A stretch of DNA of 64,000 bases from JBEEFP01 sp041166085 (lineage in GTDB: Bacteria > Actinomycetota > Acidimicrobiia > Acidimicrobiales > JAFATL01), in assembly GCA_041166085.1 (NCBI GenBank), contig JBEEFP010000081.1, positions 1 through 64,000 on the forward strand, in the 5' to 3' direction. The first letter of the stretch is position 1, and the number at the start of each line of letters is the position of its first letter. This document shows positions 24,999 through 33,693 of this stretch, piece after piece. The notes beneath the pieces are model-generated. The model worked only from the letters and a program-made list of their open reading frames with translations, made no database searches and was not told the DNA's origin. Position numbers and translations under genes: made by a program.

Positions 24999-26006
24999 AT
25001 GCCCGCCATCGTTCTCCGGGCGCCCGACGAGCGCATGCGGCTCGCCAGCTCGGCCCCATTTCTCATCGCCCACCTGCTGCCCCTCGCGGCCATCTTCACG
25101 GGCGTGCGGCTTTCGTGGGTGCTGCTCGGCGTTGCTCTTTACGTCGGACGCATGTTCTGCATCACCGCCGGCTACCACCGGTACTTCGCCCATCGCAGCT
25201 ACCGGCTCGGCCGCGTCACGCAGTTCCTCCTCGCGTTCGGCGGCCTGACCGCAGCACAGAAGGGGCCGTTGTGGTGGGCCTCGACCCACCGCGACCACCA
25301 CCGCTTCACCGACACCGACCGCGATCCGCACTCGCCTCAGAAGGGCTTCTGGTGGAGTCACGTGGGCTGGATCCTGTCCGGCAAGGAGACGGGGGGCCAC
25401 GACCGCATCAAGGACTTCGCCAAGTACCCGGAGCTGCGCTTCCTCGACAAGCACGACTGGATCGGGCCGTGGACGCTCGGCGTGGCGTGCTATCTCATCG
25501 CCGGCTGGGGCGGGCTCGTCGTGGGCTTCTTCACGTCGACAGTGCTGTTGTGGCACGCGACGTTCAGCGTGAACTCGCTCTCGCATACGTTCGGATGGCG
25601 CCGCTTCGGCACCGACGACACCAGCCGCAACTCGGTGCTGGTCGCCCTCCTCACCATGGGCGAGGGCTGGCACAACAACCACCACCACTGCCCGGCGTCG
25701 GCCCGCCAGGGCTTCCGCTGGTGGGAGATCGACATCACCTACTACGCGCTGCAGGGTCTGCGCCTGGTCGGGGTCACCAAGGACCTACGACCCCCGCCGG
25801 TGTCGGTGCGCTCGTCTCGCCAGCTGCGACGCGGCGCGCTGGACGTGGGCATGCTGCGGCTCCACCTGGCTCGGGCGTCGGCCGTGGTCCATCGCTCCGG
25901 TGCACGAGACCACGACGGCGAGCGCATCATCGCCACCCTGGGCCGGCTGACCCAGGAGGCCAAAGAGCTGACCCGAGCGGGCGCGACGTCACCACTGCCT
26001 GACTGA
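24999..26006 (+). CDS. Acyl-CoA / fatty acid desaturase
   Basis: The 335-residue membrane diiron desaturase has the three histidine boxes: HRYFAH (H60-H65), HRDHH (H97-H101) and HNNHH near 225-229. Four membrane helices flank them (for example FLIAHLLPLAAIFTGVRLSW and WTLGVACYLIAGWGGLVVGFF). The enzyme would introduce a cis double bond (delta-9 type) into acyl chains. A hydrophilic C-terminal ~70 residues is longer than minimal family members. TetR-type operator at 24952-24967 suggests regulation by acyl-CoA or membrane state. Confidence 0.93.
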   Translation: MPAIVLRAPDERMRLASSAPFLIAHLLPLAAIFTGVRLSWVLLGVALYVGRMFCITAGYHRYFAHRSYRLGRVTQFLLAFGGLTAAQKGPLWWASTHRDHHRFTDTDRDPHSPQKGFWWSHVGWILSGKETGGHDRIKDFAKYPELRFLDKHDWIGPWTLGVACYLIAGWGGLVVGFFTSTVLLWHATFSVNSLSHTFGWRRFGTDDTSRNSVLVALLTMGEGWHNNHHHCPASARQGFRWWEIDITYYALQGLRLVGVTKDLRPPPVSVRSSRQLRRGALDVGMLRLHLARASAVVHRSGARDHDGERIIATLGRLTQEAKELTRAGATSPLPD

Positions 26007-26047
26007 ACGCCCGCTTACTTCCTGGCAAATGCGGGAAACGTCACTTC

Positions 26048-27046
26048 GTGCCAGCGCTCCCCGCGCCCCGCGGTCCGCTCTCCGCCTACGTCATCGGCCT
26101 CCTCGCTGGTCGTCGTCCCCCGTCCGCGCCGCCCCTCGACCCAGCCCACGACGCGTTGGCCGACGACGACCTCCACCTCGCCCTGTACTGCTGCTACGAG
26201 CTGCACTACCGCGGATTCGACGGGGTCGACCCGCGTTTGGAGTGGGACCCGGGCCTGCTCGCGTTTCGGTCCTCGCTCGAGGGCGCGTTCGAAGCGGCGC
26301 TGCGTGACGAGGTCGGCCCCGCCGACGACGTCGCTGCGCCGATGGTCGGCGTCTGGCTGTGGCGATTCGTCGATGGCCTCACCGGCCCGTCGCTGTCGGG
26401 CTTCATGGCCGCCGAGGGCACCGCCGACCAGCTGCGGGAGTTCGCCGTGCACCGCAGCGCCTACCAGCTCAAGGAGGCGGACCCGCACACCTTCGGCATC
26501 CCCCGCGTGTCAGGACTGACGAAGTCGGCGCTCGTCGAGATCCAGGCCGACGAGTACGGCGGGGGCCGCCCGGGACACGCCCATGCCGAGCTCTTCGCTT
26601 CGACCATGCGGTCGCTCGGCCTCGACGACACCTACGGCGCGTACTTGGACAGCCTGCCCGGCGTGACGCTGGCGACGTGCAACCTCGTCTCCATGCTGGG
26701 CCTGCACCGACGCCTCCGCGGCGCGCTGATCGGCCACCTTGCGGTCTTCGAGATGACCTCGGTGACGCCCATGGCCCGCTACGCGGAGGCGTTGCGCCGC
26801 CACGGGTTCGGCGCCGAGGCGGCCGAGTTCTACGACGTGCACGTGCTCGCGGACGCCCACCACCAGGAGCTCGCGTCCGGGCCGATGGCCTGCGGGCTGG
26901 CGGCGGACGAACCAACCCTCGTCCCTGACCTGCAGTTCGGCGCCAAGGCGCTCGTCGCGGTGGAAGGGAGCTTCGCCACTCATCTCCTGCGGTGCTGGCA
27001 GGAAGGCCGGAGCTCATTGCTGACGGCCGCGTCCCTGGCCGCGTGA
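26048..27046 (+). CDS. Iron-containing redox enzyme family protein (haem-oxygenase-like diiron fold)
   Basis: The 332-residue soluble, helical product carries an iron-binding residue pattern: YELHYRG near 50-56, EFAVHRSAYQLKEADPH, SALVEIQADEYGGGRPGHAH and a late DVHVLADAHH. This is the pattern of haem-oxygenase-like diiron oxidases/oxygenases. Such enzymes can oxidise amino acids or fatty acids, but the substrate cannot be read here. GTG start at 26048. It overlaps the glycosyltransferase start (GTGA, 27043-27046), which ties the two functions together. Confidence 0.8.
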   Translation: MPALPAPRGPLSAYVIGLLAGRRPPSAPPLDPAHDALADDDLHLALYCCYELHYRGFDGVDPRLEWDPGLLAFRSSLEGAFEAALRDEVGPADDVAAPMVGVWLWRFVDGLTGPSLSGFMAAEGTADQLREFAVHRSAYQLKEADPHTFGIPRVSGLTKSALVEIQADEYGGGRPGHAHAELFASTMRSLGLDDTYGAYLDSLPGVTLATCNLVSMLGLHRRLRGALIGHLAVFEMTSVTPMARYAEALRRHGFGAEAAEFYDVHVLADAHHQELASGPMACGLAADEPTLVPDLQFGAKALVAVEGSFATHLLRCWQEGRSSLLTAASLAA

Positions 27047-28185
27047 GCGTCCTCTGCACCTACGTCCTGCCGCTGCGCCACGCGGATGCGTCTGCCGCAC
27101 CGGAGCTCGGCGCCTACCTGGCGGACCTCGTGGACCTGGCCCAGGTCGTGGTGGTGGACGGCTCAGCCCCCGAGGTGTTCGCGGCCCATCGCGCCGCGTT
27201 TCCTCACGGTGTCATCCACCTCCCTGTCGACGCCGACCTGACCTACGCCTTCGGCAAGGTCAACGGTGTGCTCACCGGCCTGCGTCGGGCCGAGCACGAA
27301 GCGATCGTCATCGCCGATGACGACGTGCGCTACTCCGCCGAGTTGCTGGCGAGACTCGTCGAGCTGCTCGACCACGTCGACGTCGTCCGTCCCCAGAACG
27401 TCTTCACCACGCTGCCGTGGCACGCCCGTTGGGACACGGCCCGCGCGCTGCTCAACCGCGTCGCCGGAGCCGACTGGCCGGGGACGTTGGCGGTGCGACG
27501 CTCGGTGTTGCGCCGGGCCGGTGGCTACGACGGCGACTGCCTGTTCGAGAACCTCGAGTTGGTGCGCACCGTGCTCGCAGTGGGCGGACGGACCACCCCC
27601 GCGCCGTGGCTGTACGTGCCTCGTACACCGCCCGATGCCTCGCACTTCTGGTCGCAGCGCGTGCGCCAGGCCTATGACTCCTTCGCCCAACCGTGGCGGC
27701 TGGCCGCCGAGCTGGCCGCGCTGCCGACACTGCTGTTCGCCGCGTGTCGTTGGGGCCCGCGTCGGACGGTCGCGGCGGCCGGCGCCTTGGCCGTCTCGGC
27801 CGCAGAGGTGGGTCGGCGCCGACACGGTGGACGGCGCGTGTTCCGCCCGACCGCAGCGTTGTGGGCGCCGGCGTGGATCGCCGAGCGCGCCATCACCGCA
27901 TGGCTCGCCGTCGCCAGCCGCGTCGTCCTCGGCGGTGTCCCCTACGGCGGCACGCGCCTCCGCACCGCCGCCCACTCCACCCGCCACCTGCGAACGGTTC
28001 TGACGCACCGCCAGGTGGGAACGACGGCCGAAGGCCCGCACACGAACGGAGCGCCACATGGCAGAACGGACCCAACTCCATGTCACGCCGTGGAAGGAGA
28101 ACGGATGGCAGGTGACACGCGCCGGCTCGGGGCAGCAGCTGGTGGTCGTCGACACCAAGGAGAAGGCCATCTCCTACGGGCGTGA
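27043..28185 (+). CDS. Family-2-like glycosyltransferase with hydrophobic C-terminal region
   Basis: The 380-residue product has a GT-A-type N-terminal domain: VSVLCTYVLPLRHA start, VVVVDGSAPEVF, a DDD metal motif in IVIADDDVRY near 88-95, and GGYDGDCLFENLELVRTV, the acceptor-site segment. The C-terminal half has hydrophobic segments (LAALPTLLFAACRW, AWLAVASRVVLGG), suggesting membrane association. The 3' 128 bases overlap the DUF2188 gene in another reading frame. The last ~45 residues look non-domain, so the functional protein probably ends near 28050 and the readthrough may be tolerated. Confidence 0.75.
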   Translation: MSVLCTYVLPLRHADASAAPELGAYLADLVDLAQVVVVDGSAPEVFAAHRAAFPHGVIHLPVDADLTYAFGKVNGVLTGLRRAEHEAIVIADDDVRYSAELLARLVELLDHVDVVRPQNVFTTLPWHARWDTARALLNRVAGADWPGTLAVRRSVLRRAGGYDGDCLFENLELVRTVLAVGGRTTPAPWLYVPRTPPDASHFWSQRVRQAYDSFAQPWRLAAELAALPTLLFAACRWGPRRTVAAAGALAVSAAEVGRRRHGGRRVFRPTAALWAPAWIAERAITAWLAVASRVVLGGVPYGGTRLRTAAHSTRHLRTVLTHRQVGTTAEGPHTNGAPHGRTDPTPCHAVEGERMAGDTRRLGAAAGGRRHQGEGHLLRA

Positions 28186-28291
28186 GCTGGCGAAGGACGA
28201 AGGCCTCGGTCAGCTGATCGTGCACAAGGCGGACGGCAGCATCGAGGAGGAGTTCACCTACGGGGACGACCCTCGCGACATCTCCGGCTGA
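28058..28291 (+). CDS. DUF2188 protein
   Basis: The 77-residue protein has the DUF2188 pattern: HVTPWKENGWQVTRAGS, DTKEKAISYGRELAKDEGLG, QLIVHKADGSIEEEFTYGDDP. Members are small, conserved, of unknown function. A GGAG element lies 7 bases before the ATG at 28058. It starts inside the 3' end of the glycosyltransferase gene in a different frame, so it is likely co-transcribed with it. Confidence 0.85.
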   Translation: MAERTQLHVTPWKENGWQVTRAGSGQQLVVVDTKEKAISYGRELAKDEGLGQLIVHKADGSIEEEFTYGDDPRDISG

Positions 28292-28318
28292 GCGGGAACA
28301 GACCGGCCTCCCGTCCGG

Positions 28319-28346
28319 TTGTACGGTGAGATCGTTGACCGTGCAA
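28319..28346. promoter_or_regulatory. Inverted repeat in promoter region of pirin gene
   Basis: TTGTACGGT (28319-28327) and ACCGTGCAA (28338-28346) form a 9-bp inverted repeat with one mismatch and a 10-base spacer, 17 bases before the pirin ATG at 28363. A TTGACC hexamer overlaps the second arm. Candidate operator; regulator unknown. Confidence 0.5.
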
Positions 28347-28362
28347 CTATTCGGAGAAGCCC

Positions 28363-29319
28363 ATGCCCGCCGTCACCGCTGACACCCTGGCCCTGCCCCG
28401 CCTGACCGAGCCCGCCATCGACGCGGTCGAGCGGCCCGTACGCACCATCACCACCGCGCCCAGCGGCTACGAGGGCGAGGGGTTCCCCGTGCGGCGCGCC
28501 TTCGCCGGCGTTCCGGTCGAGGCCCTCGACCCCTTCGTCCACATGGACGAGATGGGTTCGGTGGACTACGGCCCCGGCGAGCCGCGGGGCACCGACTGGC
28601 ACCCGCACCGCGGCTTCGAGACGGTGACGTACATCATCGACGGGACATTCCAGCACCAGGACTCCCACGGCGGCGGCGGCGTCATCACCGACGGCGCCAC
28701 GCAGTGGATGACAGCGGGCGGCGGCATCCTCCACATCGAGACGCCGCCCGAGGAGCTCGTCGTGAGCGGCGGGCTGTTCCACGGCCTGCAGCTGTGGGTG
28801 AACCTGCCCCGCAAGGACAAGATGATCCCGCCGGCGTACCAGAACCTCGAGGGAGGCAACGTCACACTGCTGTCCTCGCCCGACGGCGGCGCGCTGGTGC
28901 GCGTGGTCGCCGGTGACGTCGACGGACACAGAGGCCCCGGAGCGACCCACACGCCGATCGCCTTCGTGCACGCCACCGTCGCACCCGGCGCGCGGCTCGA
29001 GCTCCCGTGGCGACCTGACTTCAACGCCCTCGTCTACGTGATGTCCGGCCGCGGCATCGTCGGCACGGGGACACCGTTCGGTCCTGGACAGCTGCTCGTG
29101 TTCGGCGCCGGCGACTTCCTGCGACTGACGGTGGACCAGGGCGCGGAGCCGGCCGAGCTCATCGTGCTCGGTGGGCAGCCGCTGCGCGAGCCGGTGGCGC
29201 AATACGGACCGTTCGTCATGAACACCCGCGCAGAGCTCCAGCAGGCGATGGACGACTACCGCGCCGGACGGCTCGGGGTCGTGCCGCCGGGCGCCCTCAT
29301 GCCCCACCACGCGCGCTAG
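28363..29319 (+). CDS. Pirin family protein
   Basis: The 318-residue bicupin protein has the pirin signature WHPHRGFETVTYIIDGTFQH near 75-94 (iron ligands His, His, His and Glu further on) and a GGGILHIETPPEE segment; the C-terminal half is the second cupin ending in PRFVMNT-like PFVMNTRAELQQAM. Bacterial pirins can act as quercetinase-like dioxygenases or redox sensors. It stands alone behind a candidate operator at 28319-28346. Confidence 0.92.
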   Translation: MPAVTADTLALPRLTEPAIDAVERPVRTITTAPSGYEGEGFPVRRAFAGVPVEALDPFVHMDEMGSVDYGPGEPRGTDWHPHRGFETVTYIIDGTFQHQDSHGGGGVITDGATQWMTAGGGILHIETPPEELVVSGGLFHGLQLWVNLPRKDKMIPPAYQNLEGGNVTLLSSPDGGALVRVVAGDVDGHRGPGATHTPIAFVHATVAPGARLELPWRPDFNALVYVMSGRGIVGTGTPFGPGQLLVFGAGDFLRLTVDQGAEPAELIVLGGQPLREPVAQYGPFVMNTRAELQQAMDDYRAGRLGVVPPGALMPHHAR

Positions 29320-29378
29320 ACGGCGCCATCCCAGGTCCCTGCCAGCCCACGCACAGCCGCCCGTCCGAGAATGGGGCC

Positions 29379-30125
29379 ATGGACCAACCCAATCGCATCG
29401 TGACGAGGCGACACGCACTTTCGATCATGGGTGCGGGCGCGGTCGCGACGGTCGCGGTGGCGTGCGGCAAGTCCTCGAAGACGGACATTGCCTCCCGTGC
29501 GTCGACTTCCAGCCCGTCGACGTCCTCGACGTCGACGGCGCCCGCTGCCGCCGCGGCCAGCCAGTCGGCGGGCGCCACGTGCGTGCTGATGCCCGAGCTG
29601 ACCGAGGGCCCGTACTACCTCGCGGACGAGGCCATCCGGCGCGACATCACGGAAGGCAGGCCCGGCACGCCGCTGCGCCTCGAGCTCGCGGTCGTCGACG
29701 CGACTGCGTGCACGCCAGTCTCGGGCGCGACCGTCGAGGTGTGGCACGCCGACGCCGCCGGCGACTACTCGGGCTTCGGGAACGGCGCCTCGAGCCGCAC
29801 CTTCCTGCGAGGCGGCCAGAAGAGCGGCGGCGACGGCCGCGTCACCTTCGACACCGTGTACCCCGGCTGGTACCAGGGCCGGGCCGTGCACATCCACGTC
29901 AAGGTGCACGACGGATCACGCACGCACACCGGCCAGCTCTTCTTCGACGACGCCGTGTCGAGAGCGGTGTACGCCACGTCGCCGTACAACCAGCGCAGCG
30001 GCCAGTTCCTGCGCAACACCCACGACGGCATCTACCGCGGGGGCGGCGCGCAGTCTGTGCTTGTCACCACACGGGGCGACTCCGGCTACGTCGGCACCCT
30101 CGGCCTGGGCGTGCAGCGGGCCTGA
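29379..30125 (+). CDS. Exported intradiol ring-cleavage dioxygenase-like protein
   Basis: The 248-residue product begins with a twin-arginine signal (TRRHALSIMGAGAVATVAVACG) that also contains a possible lipobox, followed by a Ser/Thr/Ala linker. The catalytic domain has LTEGPYYLADEAIRRDI, TVEVWHADAAGDYSGF, TVYPGWYQGRAVHIHVKV and ends FDDAVSRAVYATSPY. The iron ligands of protocatechuate-type dioxygenases, two Tyr and two His, map to PYYL, YPGWY and HIHV. Secreted versions are common in Actinobacteria, but ring-cleavage activity is unproven. It precedes the GH3 gene by 18 bases. Confidence 0.82.
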   Translation: MDQPNRIVTRRHALSIMGAGAVATVAVACGKSSKTDIASRASTSSPSTSSTSTAPAAAAASQSAGATCVLMPELTEGPYYLADEAIRRDITEGRPGTPLRLELAVVDATACTPVSGATVEVWHADAAGDYSGFGNGASSRTFLRGGQKSGGDGRVTFDTVYPGWYQGRAVHIHVKVHDGSRTHTGQLFFDDAVSRAVYATSPYNQRSGQFLRNTHDGIYRGGGAQSVLVTTRGDSGYVGTLGLGVQRA

Positions 30126-30143
30126 ACCTCTAGGGTCGGCGCA

Positions 30144-32315
30144 GTGCCGACGGGGGAGAGCGAGTTCGACCGCGCTGCTGCTGCCGTCATGGCGGGAGCC
30201 GACCCCGCCGCGCAGGCGGCCGAGCTCGTCGCACAACTGACCCCCGAGGAACGGCGCTGGTGCCTCGACGGTGACGTCCCGTTCTGGGCCGGGCTCGCCG
30301 ATCTCGCCATCGGCGGCTACCACAAGCGTCCCTTCCCGGCCGCGCGTGTGGACCGCCTCGGGATCCCTGGCTTCGCTTTCAGCGACGGCCCGCGCGGGGT
30401 GGTCATCGGCCCGGCCACGTGCTTCCCCGTGAGCATGGCGCGCGGCGCGGCGTGGGACATCGAGCTCGAGGAGCGGATCGGTGACGCCATCGGCCGCGAG
30501 CTGCGAGCGGTGGGCGCCGACCTCTACGGCGGGGTCTGCGTCAATCTGCTGCGCCATCCGGCGTGGGGCCGAGCCCAGGAGACCTACGGCGAGGACCCGC
30601 ACCACGTCGGTGAGCTGGGTGCCGCCCTCGCCCGCGGCGTGCAGCGTCACGCCATGGCGTGCGTCAAGCACTTCGCATGCAACTCCATCGAGAACGCGCG
30701 CTTCAAGGTCGACGTCGTCGCCGACGAGCACGCCCTGCACGAGGTCTACCTGCCCCACTTCCGCCGCATCATCGACGAGGGCGTCGCCGTCGTCATGAGC
30801 GCCTACAACGCGGTCAACGGCGAGTGGTGCGGCCAAAGTCGCCCGCTGCTCACCGACGTGCTGCGGGACGAGTGGGGCTTCGAGGGCTTCGTCATCAGCG
30901 ACTGGATCTTCGGACTGCGTGATGCGGGACCGTCGGTCGCGGCCGGGCTCGACGTGGAGATGCCGTACCGGATGATCCGGGCCCACGGCCTCGGCACCGC
31001 CCTCGAGGCGGGCGAGACCGACGACGCTGACATCACCGCCGCCGTCACCCGCGTCGTGGCCACACTCCTGCGGTTCCGGTCCGTACTTGACGGGTCGCCG
31101 CCCGACCCGGGTGTGCTCGCGTGCGACGCGCACCGCTCATTGGCGCGCGAAGCAGCAGCCAAGGCCATGGTGCTCCTGCGCAACGAGCCGGTCGACGGTG
31201 CACCCGTCCTGCCCCTCGACCCGACGGATCTGCGGCGGGTGGCGGTCATCGGTCGACTCGCCGCGGTGCGGAACCTGGGCGACGGTGGCTCGAGCGACGT
31301 GTGGGCGCCTGACGTCGTCACCGCCCTCGACGGGCTGCGGTCCGCCTTGCCCGGCGTCGAGGTCATCCACGACGAAGGTGCGGACGCGGCCGCCGGTGCC
31401 GACGTGGCTGTCGTGGTCGTCGGCTACACCCGCGCCGACGAAGGTGAGTTCATCGGGAGTGAGGGCACCTCCCATCTCGGCGCGCTGATGCCGGGACCCG
31501 ACGACCCCGAGCTGGCCGCCCGGTTCAACGCGTGGGTCGCGGCGGAGCCGGGCGCCGACCCGCCGGACGGCGTGGTGGCGGAGGCTGGGGGCTTCTCGAC
31601 GGGTGGGGACCGCTCATCGCTGCGCCTCCATCCCGAGGACGAGGAACTGGTGCTGGCTGTCGCGGCCGCCAACCCGCGGACAGTGGTCGCGATCGTGGCC
31701 GGCAGCGCCGTGCTCATCGACGCATGGGCCGACGCTGTGCCCGCCGTGCTGCAAGCGTGGTACTCGGGAATGGAGGGTGGCCATGCCCTCGCCGACGTCC
31801 TGCTGGGACGGGTCGACGCGTCGGGTCGCCTTCCGTTCTCGGTGCCGACCGACGCCGAGCACCTGCCGCCGTTCGACCGTGATGCAGAACGCATCGTGTA
31901 CGACGGCTGGCACGGATGGTGGCTGCTCGAGCGCGACGACCACCCGCCCGCCTTCCCGTTCGGATTCGGTCTCTCGTACACCACCTTCGAGCTCGGTCCC
32001 TTCACGGTCGCCGAGGACGAGGGCGGGCTGCGGGTGAGCGGCACCATCTACAACACGGGCTACCGCGACGGCACCGATGTCGTGCAGGTCTACGGCGGAC
32101 GGGACGGAGCGCGCCGGCGCCTCCTCGGCTTCGCCCGTGTGCAGGTCTCTGCCGGCGCCGCGATCCCGGTCGACGTGCGCATCCCGCATGACCGCCTCGC
32201 CCGCCGGGACACCCGGTCCCATCGCTGGACCGGGCCTTCTGGACGCCATGTCCTGCACGTCGCGCGCCATGCGGCCGACCCCGCGCCGCAGGTCCTCGCC
32301 GTCGATCTCGGCTAG
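30144..32315 (+). CDS. Glycoside hydrolase family 3 beta-glucosidase-like protein
   Basis: The 723-residue product has the family's two catalytic-side domains and a C-terminal fibronectin-III-like domain. Marks are GFAFSDGPRGVV near 74, ACVKHFACNS near 172, and the nucleophile Asp in FVISDW near 253. A DGGSSDVWAPDVVTALDG loop and the fibronectin-like GTIYNTGYRDGTDVVQVYGG near 633 follow. No signal peptide is seen, so it should be cytoplasmic. GTG start at 30144. It may form an operon with the intradiol dioxygenase-like gene. Exact sugar substrate unknown. Confidence 0.88.
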   Translation: MPTGESEFDRAAAAVMAGADPAAQAAELVAQLTPEERRWCLDGDVPFWAGLADLAIGGYHKRPFPAARVDRLGIPGFAFSDGPRGVVIGPATCFPVSMARGAAWDIELEERIGDAIGRELRAVGADLYGGVCVNLLRHPAWGRAQETYGEDPHHVGELGAALARGVQRHAMACVKHFACNSIENARFKVDVVADEHALHEVYLPHFRRIIDEGVAVVMSAYNAVNGEWCGQSRPLLTDVLRDEWGFEGFVISDWIFGLRDAGPSVAAGLDVEMPYRMIRAHGLGTALEAGETDDADITAAVTRVVATLLRFRSVLDGSPPDPGVLACDAHRSLAREAAAKAMVLLRNEPVDGAPVLPLDPTDLRRVAVIGRLAAVRNLGDGGSSDVWAPDVVTALDGLRSALPGVEVIHDEGADAAAGADVAVVVVGYTRADEGEFIGSEGTSHLGALMPGPDDPELAARFNAWVAAEPGADPPDGVVAEAGGFSTGGDRSSLRLHPEDEELVLAVAAANPRTVVAIVAGSAVLIDAWADAVPAVLQAWYSGMEGGHALADVLLGRVDASGRLPFSVPTDAEHLPPFDRDAERIVYDGWHGWWLLERDDHPPAFPFGFGLSYTTFELGPFTVAEDEGGLRVSGTIYNTGYRDGTDVVQVYGGRDGARRRLLGFARVQVSAGAAIPVDVRIPHDRLARRDTRSHRWTGPSGRHVLHVARHAADPAPQVLAVDLG

Positions 32316-32393
32316 CCCGATGAGTTCCGGGCCGCCCGGACGTCGGATGCCTGGACGCACCGCGCCCGTGGTGCAGGACCGAGGCCCCCAGCG

Positions 32394-33395
32394 ATGACCG
32401 TCACCGTAGAATCCACTTCCGTGGCCATCCGCTCCGACGTCCCCGGCACCACCCGTCCCGAGGACTTCGAGCAGCATCGTCGGGAGCTCACCGGCTACTG
32501 CTACCGGATGCTCGGATCGGCCTTCGAGGCCGACGACGCGGTGCAGGAGACGATGGTCCGGGCCTGGCGCAAGCTCGATGGCTTCGAGGGCCGGTCGTCG
32601 CTGCGGTCCTGGCTGTACCGGATCGCCACCAACGTGTGCCTCGATATGCTGCGCGGGCGTCAGCGCCGGGCCCGGCCCATGGAGATGGGGCCCGCGGGCA
32701 CGAACGAGACGTTTGCCGGCGCCACGCTGCCCGAGCACGCATGGCTCACCCCGATCCCCGACAGCCGCGTGCTGCCCGAAGGCGGCGATCCTGCTGACCT
32801 GGCCGAGGCCAAGGAGACCGTCCGCCTTGCGTTCGTCGCCGCCCTGCAGCACCTTCCCGCGCGGCAGCGCGCCGTGCTGATCCTGCGCGAGGTGCTGCGC
32901 TGGCAGGCCACCGAGGTGGCCGAGCTGCTCGACACGTCGGTGGCGTCGGTCAACAGCGCGCTGCAGCGGGCTCGGGCCACCCTGGCGACCCAGGACGTGA
33001 GTGAGACCGACGTCCTCACCGTCGATCCCGCGCAGCAGGAGCTGCTCGCCCGCTACGTGGACGCCTTCGAGCGTTACGACATCGAGTCGCTCGTGGCCCG
33101 GCTCCACCAGGACGCGGTCATGTCGATGCCGCCCTATGACTTCTGGCTCCAGGGCGCAGGCAACCTGGGCCGCTGGTTCCTCGGCAACGGCATCGGCTGC
33201 GCGGGCTCGCGGCTCATCGCGTCGGCCGCCAACGGCTCCCCCGCCTTCGCCTCCTACAAGATCGATCCCAGCGGCGGGCACGCCCCGTGGTCGGTGCAGG
33301 TGCTCGAGATCTCACACGGCCGGATCGTCGGCCACCACAACTTCCTCGACACCAACCTGTTCCAGTTCTTCGGGTTCCCCCTGCACCTCGACTGA
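32394..33395 (+). CDS. ECF-type RNA polymerase sigma factor with SnoaL-like C-terminal domain
   Basis: The 333-residue product has sigma region 2 (YCYRMLGSAFEADDAVQETMVRAWR, RSSLRSWLYRIATNVCLDMLRGR), sigma region 4 (LPARQRAVLILREVLRWQATEVAELLDTS) and a C-terminal SnoaL/NTF2-like domain from about 215. This is the layout of the SigG-like/TIGR02960 subfamily whose extra domain replaces a classic anti-sigma. Its 3' end overlaps the convergent STAS gene by 84 bases. Autonomous control by the C-terminal domain or an associated STAS protein is an inference from location. Confidence 0.9.
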   Translation: MTVTVESTSVAIRSDVPGTTRPEDFEQHRRELTGYCYRMLGSAFEADDAVQETMVRAWRKLDGFEGRSSLRSWLYRIATNVCLDMLRGRQRRARPMEMGPAGTNETFAGATLPEHAWLTPIPDSRVLPEGGDPADLAEAKETVRLAFVAALQHLPARQRAVLILREVLRWQATEVAELLDTSVASVNSALQRARATLATQDVSETDVLTVDPAQQELLARYVDAFERYDIESLVARLHQDAVMSMPPYDFWLQGAGNLGRWFLGNGIGCAGSRLIASAANGSPAFASYKIDPSGGHAPWSVQVLEISHGRIVGHHNFLDTNLFQFFGFPLHLD

Positions 33396-33665
33396 CCGGC
33401 TGGCGACGGGCACCACCTCGCTCAGCCCAGCCAGCTCGAGCAGCCCCACCAGCCGCGCGCCGGCGTCGCGGACGTGGATCGAGCATCCGAGCCGGCGCGC
33501 CGCAAGCTGCAACCGGGCCAGGTGGTCGACCACGGCCAGGTCGGCACAGCCGCCGCCCGGCAGCGGCCAGCTCGCCACCTCGCCCCCGTCCCGCGCCAGC
33601 ACCACCGTTGGGACGCGGTGCGATCGCAGCACGTCGGTAGGACGCCGGGTGCTCCGCGAACTCAT
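33312..33665 (-). CDS. STAS-domain protein, convergent with ECF sigma gene
   Basis: The 117-residue product resembles an anti-anti-sigma STAS domain: PTVVLARDGGEVASWPLPGG start, then CADLAVVDHLARLQLAARRLGC and HVRDAGARLVGLLELAGLSEVV. The last ~25 residues are acidic (EVQGEPEELEQVGVEEV) and are encoded opposite the sigma gene's 3' end. The ATG at 33665 was chosen because the alternative 33725 would overlap dinB. STAS proteins of this type often pair with ECF or MCE systems; here partner choice is unknown, but the antisense overlap with the sigma gene suggests mutual control. Confidence 0.65.
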   Translation of the reverse strand: MSSRSTRRPTDVLRSHRVPTVVLARDGGEVASWPLPGGGCADLAVVDHLARLQLAARRLGCSIHVRDAGARLVGLLELAGLSEVVPVASRSVEVQGEPEELEQVGVEEVVVADDPAV

Positions 33666-33693
33666 CGCACCGCGTCCTGTCACACCCAGGTGC

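Noticed and set aside
31614..33281. Minus-strand reading frame of 555 codons
   Set aside because: Antisense to GH3 and the sigma factor; composition is that of a shadow frame.
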